Shown here: in pieces, positions 1 to 5,729 of the stretch
Numbering within the stretch: the stretch's first letter is position 1
Layout: each line of letters begins with the position of its first letter
DNA from: Kangiellaceae bacterium
Lineage (GTDB): Bacteria; Pseudomonadota; Gammaproteobacteria; Enterobacterales; Kangiellaceae
Assembly: GCA_030148365.1 (NCBI GenBank)
Contig: JASBTO010000160.1
Span: 1-7,403, forward strand
DNA length: 7,403 nucleotides
Direction of reading: 5' to 3'
Position numbers and translations under genes: made by a program
The notes under the pieces: generated by a model
Seen by the model: the letters and a program-made list of their open reading frames with translations, nothing else
Databases searched by the model: none
What the model was told of the DNA's origin: nothing

Positions 1-497
1 GGTTGCGCCTGTACTCTCCTGCGAGCTTGAAGTGGTCTTCCGCCAGACTGGCCTCGAGGTGTTGACTCGAAATAATCGGCTCTCAAACCGGACTTGGCGA
101 GTAGTTTGTTGTAGTGGTAATCAATGGAATACTTGCGGGGATCCGGGTTTGAGGATCGGTTGCGCCGTTGCTGGTCGGAGTGTCTGGCGGTGCTTCTCTG
201 GGTTGACCCAGACCGGCGGTTACTGACAGTGTCCGTGAACTGACTTCCCGAAGACACGGATGCCCTATTTTCTCTCTGGCTCCGCATTGCCGTCTGCCCG
301 GCTTGCCGCCCGTCTGTCTGCCGGGATTCGGTCCGGTATTCCGCTTCCTCACGCCCGTACCGGTCCTTGTAGTGCTCGGCCGAAAAATAGATAACGGCCA
401 ATATACCCGTACAAATACCACACGCAAGAATGAGATCCTTGAGATTTTCCAGCGTCCGGGTCAACGCAGAACCCGGCTCCTGATGATGCTTCCCCAT
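1..497 (-). CDS. Hypothetical single-pass membrane protein, partial at the left edge
   Basis: An ATG at 497-495 on the minus strand opens a frame with no stop for 165 codons, down to base 1, so the C-terminus lies outside the window. A purine-rich Shine-Dalgarno stretch (AGGA at 510-507, with further G-rich bases nearer the ATG) supports this start. The protein begins MGKHHQEPGS. One hydrophobic segment at about residues 22-39 (core LILACGICTGILAVIYF) fits a single membrane anchor. It is followed by a charged stretch and then a long polar tail rich in Arg, Ser, Gln and Asn up to about residue 125, probably disordered. No domain is recognised and no function can be proposed. Codon use includes AGA, AGG, CGA and CTA more often than in the genes to the right. 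The last 25 or so residues are unconvincing as protein, while another minus-strand frame looks better there, so a frameshift is possible. The N-terminal part is the most trustworthy. Confidence 0.5.
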   Translation of the reverse strand, partial: MGKHHQEPGSALTRTLENLKDLILACGICTGILAVIYFSAEHYKDRYGREEAEYRTESRQTDGRQAGQTAMRSQRENRASVSSGSQFTDTVSNRRSGSTQRSTARHSDQQRRNRSSNPDPRKYSIDYHYNKLLAKSGLRADYFESTPRGQSGGRPLQARRRVQAQ

Positions 498-525
498 GTC
501 CCCTCTTCCTCTTGATTTTTTATCG

Positions 526-741
526 TTATTTTTCGTTTTTACGGGCCCAAGTTTGCCGATGCCTGGCGACAGGATCAAGTTCGAAGCGCCATCTCCCGTT
601 AATGACGGTGTGCCGCTCCGTTTCTTCCTGAAGCCTGTCGTTGCTGAATATCTTTTCGAGTATTTTTAAGCGATCCCGTGAACAAATAGGCAAACCTCGA
701 CGGGTTTCACAGAACTTCTCGTGTTTATGCAATAGTTTCAA
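526..741 (-). CDS. Small hypothetical ORF, 71 codons, doubtful
   Basis: This minus-strand frame starts at TTG (741-739) and stops at TAA (528-526), 28 bp before the start of the left-edge membrane-protein gene, so the two could be co-transcribed. The product would be basic and polar (begins MKLLHKHEKF, with WRFELDP near residues 51-57). It has no membrane segment and no recognised domain. Against it, no ATG is in frame and no Shine-Dalgarno sequence precedes the TTG. Codon use (TTA, ATA, CTA, AGG, AGA) is unlike the GC-rich neighbours. The frame is open about 50 bases further upstream, to base 792, without a usual start codon. It may be a real small gene of foreign composition, the remnant of a longer one, or non-coding AT-richer spacer. 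Confidence 0.25.
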   Translation of the reverse strand: MKLLHKHEKFCETRRGLPICSRDRLKILEKIFSNDRLQEETERHTVINGRWRFELDPVARHRQTWARKNEK

Positions 742-764
742 ATAGATAAGATCAACATTAAGAT
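736..764 (+). promoter_or_regulatory. Weak candidate promoter for the DoxX-family gene
   Basis: TTTCAA (736-741) and TAAGAT (759-764) are separated by 17 bp and lie about 25 bp before the DoxX start, in an AT-rich stretch. The -35 match to TTGACA is poor (3 of 6), so this is only a candidate. A ribosome binding site resembling GGGGAAAG follows at 777-784. Confidence 0.22.
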
Positions 765-787
765 TAAATTCAGTTTGGGGAAAGACT

Positions 788-1243
788 ATGTTCTACCACC
801 ATAACGGGGTATCAAATCTGGGGGCGGCCCGCTTTCTGGTGCGCTGGATCCTCGGGGTTATTTTTGTCATGGCGGGCTACTGGAAAGTCTTTGTGCTGGG
901 CGCGGATCAACACGTCCAACGATTTTTTGTAGAGGCATTCGCCGACAGCTGGATCCCGGTGTGGTTACTGACGGGGCTGGGTTACGTGATTCCCTGGTGG
1001 GAATTGGCCGCGGGTGTTCTGCTGCTGCTTGGCCTACGGGTACGAGAGGTGGCCTTCAGTCTCGGGATCCTGCTGATTATCACGACCTATGGACACGCCC
1101 TGATGGATCCCTTGTTCGATATTGACGGGCATACCTTCACCCGTCTGGCTCTTGTCATCTTCGTGCTGATAATCTCCGGAAACCGGGACCTACTCAGTCT
1201 GGATGCCATTTTCGACAGCCGCCACGGCTCCCGGTTGCGCTAG
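788..1243 (+). CDS. DoxX family integral membrane protein
   Basis: This 151-residue protein has four predicted membrane helices at roughly residues 13-33, 60-82, 86-103 and 116-131. That is the four-helix layout and usual length of the DoxX/DoxD-like family. Family-like marks include the first-helix stretch RWILGVIFVMAGYWK, followed by a Pro-Trp-Trp-Glu (PWWE) turn at 69-72 and a Gly-rich helix. Proteins of this family sit in the inner membrane. Some are linked to quinone- or thiol-dependent redox steps, but most have no assigned substrate, and none can be assigned here. The ATG is preceded by a purine-rich GGGGAAAG site 3 bp upstream. The gene converges on the EamA transporter gene with 24 bp between the stop codons and no obvious hairpin terminator. 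The protein ends in a short basic tail (SRHGSRLR). Confidence 0.8.
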   Translation: MFYHHNGVSNLGAARFLVRWILGVIFVMAGYWKVFVLGADQHVQRFFVEAFADSWIPVWLLTGLGYVIPWWELAAGVLLLLGLRVREVAFSLGILLIITTYGHALMDPLFDIDGHTFTRLALVIFVLIISGNRDLLSLDAIFDSRHGSRLR

Positions 1244-1267
1244 AAATGCAGCCGGCACTTGATCGCA

Positions 1268-2245
1268 TCAGGACGGGCGGGGCTTGTCCGCGCAGGGTGC
1301 GGGTGCTTTGGCTTCAATCGCCAGATCGGGTCGGGCCGGAACTTCCGTAAACCAGCGCCAGAAGACTCGCCACTGACGGGCTGTTACCAAAATCACGACG
1401 TTGCCGAGCAACACGGCTATCACACCGATCACCAGGTGCGTCTCGATGGCCAGGCCTTCGAACATGACCGCCAGAATCAAGGCAACGACCGGAAACATCA
1501 CCACCGCGTAGCCGGCTTTTTCGGCGCCGATGTTGCCCACCAGTTTCAGGTAGGCGCCGAAGGCCACGATGGAGCCGAATACAGCAAGATACAGCAGGGA
1601 CACGATGTAGCTTGTAGACGGCGTAAAGACAAACTCGGCGCCCTGAACCAGGGCAATCGCGCCGGTGATCAGTGTGCCGTAGAACATCCCCCAGGCATTG
1701 GCCTGCAACACGGGCAAACCCTCCCGTTGTGATTTTTGCGAGACCATATTACCGAAAGATGCGAGCAAGGCAGCCGCGAGGCAAAAGCCGGCGCCAATCA
1801 GGGTAATTTCAGAAAGATTCAGATTGGTCAGTTCCGGCCAGAACAGCACAATAATCCCGATCATCCCGAGCGCCGCGCCCAGATAGACCCGGGGCTTGAT
1901 AGGCGTGCCGAAAAAGATCCGGGCGTTGATCACGTTCATCCACATCATGGTGGAAAAGGTGACGGCATTGAGCGCCGACGAGATATATTGCTGCGCGGTA
2001 TAGGTGCCGATGTAATTGAGGCTGAACAGGAAAATGCCGAGTAACAGGAAGCGACCATGGGCGGCCGGGTCAAAGCGCAGTTTCAGACGCCGGACCAGAC
2101 ACCAGCCAAACAGCAAGATGGCGGCAATGGCATAGCGATAAACGACGGAAACCATGGGGTCTACCGACTCCACCTGGTAATTGATGGCCAGCCAGGTCGA
2201 TCCCCAGACCAGCACCGAGACCACATACAACATCAGATTACTCAT
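1268..2245 (-). CDS. EamA-domain DMT superfamily transporter
   Basis: This 325-residue protein has ten predicted membrane helices, arranged as two repeated EamA units of five (about 2-136 and 147-287). This is the drug/metabolite transporter (DMT) architecture at its normal length. Helix 1 carries the typical VLVWGSTWLAI motif, and the end of the first half carries the helix-3/4 motif around SSALNAVTFSTMMW. Such proteins are inner-membrane exporters or permeases, often for amino acids or related metabolites; the substrate here is unknown. A cytoplasmic tail of about 35 residues rich in Ala and Pro follows helix 10. The ATG at 2245-2243 is preceded by GAGGA (2258-2254) with an 8-bp spacer. The gene is divergent from a MocR-type regulator that starts 134 bp away. 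That arrangement commonly pairs a MocR regulator with its target, so control by that regulator is inferred. Confidence 0.88.
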   Translation of the reverse strand: MSNLMLYVVSVLVWGSTWLAINYQVESVDPMVSVVYRYAIAAILLFGWCLVRRLKLRFDPAAHGRFLLLGIFLFSLNYIGTYTAQQYISSALNAVTFSTMMWMNVINARIFFGTPIKPRVYLGAALGMIGIIVLFWPELTNLNLSEITLIGAGFCLAAALLASFGNMVSQKSQREGLPVLQANAWGMFYGTLITGAIALVQGAEFVFTPSTSYIVSLLYLAVFGSIVAFGAYLKLVGNIGAEKAGYAVVMFPVVALILAVMFEGLAIETHLVIGVIAVLLGNVVILVTARQWRVFWRWFTEVPARPDLAIEAKAPAPCADKPRPS

Positions 2246-2264
2246 GTGCCCTGTCCTCGCACAG

Positions 2265-2283
2265 ACCGGGTTGCTGACCCGGT
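2265..2283 (-). promoter_or_regulatory. Hairpin in the transporter mRNA leader
   Basis: A perfect 7-bp inverted repeat, ACCGGGT (2265-2271) and ACCCGGT (2277-2283), encloses a 5-base loop. On the minus strand it falls in the 5' leader of the EamA gene, ending 6 bp before the Shine-Dalgarno site (2258-2254). There is no T-run, so it is not a normal terminator. It could be an operator or an RNA stem affecting translation, or it could be chance in GC-rich DNA. Confidence 0.35.
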
Positions 2284-2300
2284 GAACAAATAGCGTACCA

Positions 2301-2329
2301 TTGACTATAGCCGTGGATCTGGCTATATA
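2301..2329 (+). promoter_or_regulatory. Sigma70-like promoter of the MocR regulator gene
   Basis: TTGACT (2301-2306) and TATATA (2324-2329) are spaced by the ideal 17 bp, on the plus strand, about 50 bp before the regulator's ATG. The expected transcript start is near 2336, giving a leader of about 44 bases that contains the AGGAG site. The spacer is occupied by a dyad, so self-regulation is likely. Confidence 0.55.
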
Positions 2330-2333
2330 ACAG
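2304..2333 (-). promoter_or_regulatory. Candidate promoter of the EamA transporter gene
   Basis: On the minus strand, TATAGT (2309-2304) is a good -10 box, with CTGTTA (2333-2328) 18 bp upstream as a weak -35 (3 of 6 matches). Transcription would start near 2297, about 50 bases before the transporter ATG. It lies back to back with, and over, the MocR promoter and the shared dyad, so one bound protein could control both directions. Confidence 0.35.
2306..2327. promoter_or_regulatory. Probable operator dyad between MocR and EamA genes
   Basis: TATAGCC (2306-2312) and GGCTATA (2321-2327) form a perfect 7-bp inverted repeat with an 8-bp spacer. Arm centres are 15 bp apart, so the half-sites lie about one and a half helix turns apart. 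The dyad runs from the last base of the MocR -35 box into its -10 box and also covers the transporter -10 box. The position suits a repressor or dual regulator. The MocR protein encoded next door is the natural candidate, but this is inference. Confidence 0.45.
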
Positions 2334-2366
2334 ATACAGTTTTCAGAAAATACGACCTATACAGTT
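2334..2366 (+). repeat. Direct repeat ATACAGTT, two copies
   Basis: The octamer ATACAGTT occurs at 2334-2341 and again at 2359-2366, 25 bp apart, between the MocR -10 box and its ribosome binding site. Some MocR regulators, such as GabR, are known to bind spaced direct repeats, so these may be further regulator contacts. The second copy abuts the AGGAG Shine-Dalgarno sequence. Confidence 0.4.
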
Positions 2367-2379
2367 AGGAGTGATCGGC

Positions 2380-3828
2380 ATGGCGGTACTGAGTAAAGAG
2401 TCGGATGCCTTCCTGTACCAGCAGGTCCTCGGCCGGCTACAGGAGCAAATTCGCGGCGGCGGCCTGCGGCCCGGCGACAAACTGCCATCCCTGCGGCGTC
2501 TCGCCAATCAATTGGAAGTAAGCATTCCCACGGTCCGCCAGGCCTACCTGGAACTGGAAAGTCAGGGGGATATCGTCGCGCGGCCGAAATCCGGCTATTT
2601 TGTCCGCGCCCGGCCGAAAAATCCACTGGTCAGTGGCGGCAAACGGAGTTGCGAGCCCAGGGAAGTCTGTTGCCGGGACATGATGGAGGCCGTTTATGAG
2701 GCCATTCACCAGCCCGGGATCCTGCCCCTCGGCATCGCCAATCCCTGTATGGCGCTGCCGGCTACCAAAACCCTGCACCGCGCCATGAAGCGGGTCATGA
2801 ATCAGGCGGAAAGTCGGGCCTTGAGCTATGCGCCGGTGACCGGCGATCCCGGTCTCAAAAAACAACTGGCCTACCACCTGCTGACCCACGGGACCTCCGT
2901 GCCCCCGGAAGACATTATCATCACCAACGGCGCCCAGGAAGCCATGGCGCTGGCCCTCAAAGCGGTGGCGAGCCCTGGCGATCTCGTCGCCGTGGAAACG
3001 CCCACCTATGCCGGCATCCTGGAGCTGATAGACAGCCTCGATATGCGGGCGCTGGAAATCGACACCTGTGCTGAAGAAGGCGTGTCCCTGTCAGCCCTCG
3101 CCGATGCTCTCGACAAACATCCGATTGCGGCCTGTCTGTTCTCGGCCGTGATCAGCAACCCCCTCGGTTGCGCCACCGACGATAACCACCGGCAGGAACT
3201 GGTTCGGCTGATTGAAAAGCATGACGTGCCCCTGATCGAAGATGATGTCTACGGTGAGTTGCTTTTCGACGGGACTCGCGCCCATCAGGCCCAGGCCTAC
3301 TCCCGCAAGGGCCTGGTGCTGACCTGCGGCTCCTTTTCAAAAACGGCGGCTCCCGGTTACCGGATCGGCTGGCTGTTGCCGGGACGCTACGGGGCATCGG
3401 TGCAAAAACTCAAACGGGCCTTTTCCTGCTCTTCCGGGTTGTTGCAACAGCTGACGCTGGCGGAGTTCATGGCAAGCGGCGATTACGAGCGTTATCTCCA
3501 TCGTCTGGTGCCTATCCTCAAGTGCAACAGCGAAAGGATGACGGCGGCTGTTGCCCGCAGCTTCCCCGACGACACCCGGGTATCCAGGCCTTGCGGTGGC
3601 TCGGTTCTGTGGCTGGAGTTGAATGAAAAAGTGGATTCCGAAATCCTGTTCGAAAAAGCAATCGAGGAAGGGATCAGCATTATCCCCGGTACCATTTTTG
3701 CGCCGGACGGCCGCTACCGGAATTTTATCCGGATGAGTTTCGGCCACCCCTGGAGCGAGGCCATGGAAAACGGTATTGAAACCATTGGCCGGCTGGCCGG
3801 GGAGATGATCTCCGACCGATCGGCGTAA
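2380..3828 (+). CDS. MocR-type regulator: GntR helix-turn-helix fused to aminotransferase domain (YdcR-like)
   Basis: This 482-residue transcription factor has an N-terminal GntR winged helix (about 7-76, with the motif PGDKLPSLRRLA and the wing ARPKSGYFV) and a fold-type I aminotransferase domain (about 110-480). Cofactor-site residues are present: Lys321 in SFSKT for the pyridoxal phosphate Schiff base, Asp288 and Tyr291 in EDDVYG, Asn260-Pro261, and a substrate-carboxylate-type Arg451 in FIRMSFG. The family acts in the cytoplasm as a DNA-binding sensor of PLP or its amino-compound adducts. The sequence reads much like E. coli YdcR, but the effector is unknown. An upstream GTG at 2371 is in frame, but AGGAG at 2367-2371 sits 8 bp before the ATG at 2380 and overlaps that GTG, so ATG is the likely start. 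The gene is divergent from the EamA transporter, its probable target, and is probably autoregulated. Confidence 0.9.
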   Translation: MAVLSKESDAFLYQQVLGRLQEQIRGGGLRPGDKLPSLRRLANQLEVSIPTVRQAYLELESQGDIVARPKSGYFVRARPKNPLVSGGKRSCEPREVCCRDMMEAVYEAIHQPGILPLGIANPCMALPATKTLHRAMKRVMNQAESRALSYAPVTGDPGLKKQLAYHLLTHGTSVPPEDIIITNGAQEAMALALKAVASPGDLVAVETPTYAGILELIDSLDMRALEIDTCAEEGVSLSALADALDKHPIAACLFSAVISNPLGCATDDNHRQELVRLIEKHDVPLIEDDVYGELLFDGTRAHQAQAYSRKGLVLTCGSFSKTAAPGYRIGWLLPGRYGASVQKLKRAFSCSSGLLQQLTLAEFMASGDYERYLHRLVPILKCNSERMTAAVARSFPDDTRVSRPCGGSVLWLELNEKVDSEILFEKAIEEGISIIPGTIFAPDGRYRNFIRMSFGHPWSEAMENGIETIGRLAGEMISDRSA

Positions 3829-3849
3829 CCGGCCAAACGCCCGCCTGCC

Positions 3850-4782
3850 CTACTCCGGTATGACCTGCAGATCACGGCCGGAAACCACCTTGCCGGAGTA
3901 GTTCTTCTCGACTTCCCGGACCAGATCCGCATCGGACGTGCCCCAGAAAAGCTGATGATAAAGCACCAGCAGTTTGGGTTTGGCGCGGGTCGCCAGTTCC
4001 GCAAGCTCGCTGGCGGAGGTGTGAAAGCTGCTGTGGTATTTTTGCCAGACCGGTTCGCGCCGGGCGAATCCCGAGTCAGAATAGACTTCATGGACCAGAA
4101 TGTCGCACCCGTTACAGGCTTTGACGAGGGACTCACTGGGTGCGGCATCGCCGGAAATCACGATGCTCTTGTCCGGCGTCGTGAACTTGAATCCCCAGGC
4201 CTCCTTCCAGTTGCCGTGACGCACCGGTATGGCTTCGACCGTGACCTGCTCGTCACGATAGACCACGCCTGCGGCAAGAATGTGGGTGTCGACCTTGTGG
4301 CCCTCGGTATTGATGGGTTCAAAGCCCTTGAGCCGCAATTCGATGTCCTGCCGGTAAGCGGCCCGCAGATGGCCGGCCATCTCGTCAATCCCCGTCGGCC
4401 CGTAAACCTGTAGCGGACGTTCTCTTTCCAGCACCCAGGTCGTGAGCAGAAGATCGGCAAAGCCGGCGGTATGATCAGAATGCAGGTGGGTGACGAAGAC
4501 CTTGTCGAGATTATCCGGCCGCAGTTGGGGGATGCCCTGCTCCGCGCCCTCCGCGGCCCGGCGCACAATACCCGGGCCCATGTCCACCAGATAAGCCTGC
4601 TCCCCGACCACGACAGCGACGGCGGGGCCCATGCGCCGGGGATCAGCGTTGGGAGTGCCGGTCCCGAGCAGGACCAGCCGGGTACCGGCGTCAGCCCGGG
4701 GCGGCTCCGGTGCCTCGGCGGTCGCCGACAGGCAACATAGCCCTCCAGCAATCAGTACGATGAAAGCCCTTACAGATCGCAA
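3850..4782 (-). CDS. Secreted metallo-beta-lactamase-fold hydrolase, RNase Z/AtsA-like
   Basis: This 310-residue protein starts with a clear signal peptide (about residues 1-24: Arg2 and Arg5, a hydrophobic core from Phe7 to Ala20, then ATAEA). The rest is one MBL-fold domain: the first strand LVLLGTGTP, the metal motif THLHSDH at 98-104 (His99, His101, Asp103, His104), and further ligands His189, Asp212 (SGD) and His276. The complete set predicts an active two-metal hydrolase in the periplasm or outside the cell. The fold resembles RNase Z and the MBL-type arylsulfatases, but a periplasmic location argues against tRNA processing; the substrate is unknown. The start is TTG at 4782-4780, preceded by AGGA 6 bp upstream, and lies inside the end of the upstream gene (13-bp overlap), which suggests translational coupling. 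The gene converges on the MocR gene (21 bp between stops) with no evident terminator. Confidence 0.82.
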   Translation of the reverse strand: MRSVRAFIVLIAGGLCCLSATAEAPEPPRADAGTRLVLLGTGTPNADPRRMGPAVAVVVGEQAYLVDMGPGIVRRAAEGAEQGIPQLRPDNLDKVFVTHLHSDHTAGFADLLLTTWVLERERPLQVYGPTGIDEMAGHLRAAYRQDIELRLKGFEPINTEGHKVDTHILAAGVVYRDEQVTVEAIPVRHGNWKEAWGFKFTTPDKSIVISGDAAPSESLVKACNGCDILVHEVYSDSGFARREPVWQKYHSSFHTSASELAELATRAKPKLLVLYHQLFWGTSDADLVREVEKNYSGKVVSGRDLQVIPE

Positions 4783-5558
4783 CCGCTTTCCTGACGCAAG
4801 AGATCGTAATCGAGCGGACAGTTACGGTTGAACAGAAGTTCCAGACGATCTTCGTATTCGCCGCACCATTTGCTTGGACCTGTGCCGGTTGAGCGGCTGA
4901 TGACATTCTGCAGATCCAGCAGGCGGCTGAGACTGGCGCGGCATTTCGCCGGTTGCTTGCTAACCATGGATCGATCCAGACCGGAGCCTTTAACCACGAT
5001 CCCGGAAGGCGCTTCATCGGCCCGCGCACGCTGATCAGATCCCGCCCGCTTGATGCCGTTCTCCCCATTGCCGGATTCAAAATAGTCCTTCGACAGGGTT
5101 TCATACTCTTTCGATTCAGGCGCCGAGTCAGCGACGACAATGCGGCCCTGCTCATTTCGCCAGCGGTACAGGGTGGGGGCGGAATCAACCGTGTCAGTCT
5201 CCGCGATTTCCATCGTCGCAGCTTCTGATTCTTCGATGTCCGCCTCGTCTATCTCTTCGGGTTCTTCAGTTTCCGGGCCTGCGGCAAGAACTTCCACATC
5301 GGCAGTTGCCGGCTCCGTCACTTCCATTTCTGCATCCTGCGTTTGCGGGGATGTCTCCCGGGCCGGCATCACGCCGGCTTGCGCAGGCGCTTCAATGGGC
5401 TCGCTCTCGGGTTCGCTTCGGGACAGGTCGGTGACCTCGGACCCGCTCGCCAACTCCGTTTCATCCGGTCCGGTTGCCTGTTGCCAAAGCCAGACCACGC
5501 TGACCAACAAGACCGCGAACGCGGCCAGACTTACCAAGGTATCTCGTAGTTTTTTCAT
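4770..5558 (-). CDS. Membrane-anchored DUF4124-like envelope protein with acidic linker
   Basis: This 262-residue protein has a short basic N-terminus (MKKLRD), one membrane helix at about 8-25 (signal anchor), and a long Glu/Ala/Pro-rich acidic linker at about 31-127. A segment LYRWRNEQGRIVVADSAPE (130-148) resembles the DUF4124 pattern (Tyr-x-Trp-x-x-x-x-Gly-x-x-x-x-x-Asp-x-x-Pro). The C-terminal third contains four cysteines (206, 232, 247, 260) that could form two disulfides in the periplasm. The acidic linker probably holds the C-terminal part away from the membrane. DUF4124 has no established function. ATG at 5558-5556 is preceded by GGGAGG with a good spacer. The gene overlaps the start of the MBL hydrolase, so the two are one transcription unit and may share an envelope role. 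The DUF4124 assignment is by motif only. Confidence 0.7.
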   Translation of the reverse strand: MKKLRDTLVSLAAFAVLLVSVVWLWQQATGPDETELASGSEVTDLSRSEPESEPIEAPAQAGVMPARETSPQTQDAEMEVTEPATADVEVLAAGPETEEPEEIDEADIEESEAATMEIAETDTVDSAPTLYRWRNEQGRIVVADSAPESKEYETLSKDYFESGNGENGIKRAGSDQRARADEAPSGIVVKGSGLDRSMVSKQPAKCRASLSRLLDLQNVISRSTGTGPSKWCGEYEDRLELLFNRNCPLDYDLLRQESGCDL

Positions 5559-5594
5559 TCCGGCCTCCCTGGGCTCTAATTATTAATCCCATAA

Positions 5595-5621
5595 ATTTTA
5601 ACTACTTAAATGATTGGACAA
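5595..5621 (-). promoter_or_regulatory. Weak candidate promoter of the DUF4124-like/MBL unit
   Basis: On the minus strand, TTGTCC (5621-5616) and TAAAAT (5600-5595) could serve as -35 and -10 boxes. Their 15-bp spacing is short for sigma70. They lie in the AT-rich part of the divergent gap, 37-63 bp before the ATG, ahead of a strong ribosome binding site. Confidence 0.25.
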
Positions 5622-5680
5622 TAATGCCATGAAAAAGTCCAGCACCAGAAAATCCCTCTCTCATTCTCCCGGTACCGCGG

Positions 5681-5709
5681 CTGACGGTCATTGGCGGGTT
5701 CGCTATACT
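5681..5709 (+). promoter_or_regulatory. Sigma70-like promoter of the GIY-YIG gene
   Basis: CTGACG (5681-5686, 4 of 6 matches) and TATACT (5704-5709) are 17 bp apart. Transcription would start near 5716, only about 14 bases before the first ATG (5730) and 35 before the second (5751). Confidence 0.42.
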
Positions 5710-5729
5710 GCCCGGCAAAGACTCTGTAA

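Noticed and set aside
83..427. 114-codon minus-strand ORF overlapping the left-edge gene
   Set aside because: It is Pro/Thr/Arg-rich with no hydrophobic segment. The competing frame has a better ribosome binding site and a believable membrane helix.
1259..1732. 157-codon plus-strand ORF opposite the transporter
   Set aside because: It is antisense to EamA coding sequence, with Gly/His/Gln-rich composition typical of the reverse of membrane-protein codons.
2371..2379. GTG at 2371 as the start of the MocR gene
   Set aside because: The GTG overlaps the AGGAG ribosome binding site, which is correctly spaced for the ATG at 2380.
3794..3835. Inverted repeats at the end of the MocR gene (GGAGAT-G-ATCTCC and GGCCGG/CCGGCC) as a bidirectional terminator
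   Set aside because: The repeats lie largely within coding sequence and no T-run follows on either strand, so an intrinsic terminator is not supported.
4158..4751. 197-codon minus-strand ORF
   Set aside because: It is a shifted frame within the MBL hydrolase gene, rich in Arg, Pro and Ser; the overlapping frame carries the full set of metal ligands.
4691..5188. 165-codon minus-strand ORF spanning the junction of the two envelope genes
   Set aside because: It is an alternative frame of the DUF4124-like gene without a plausible start site or protein character.
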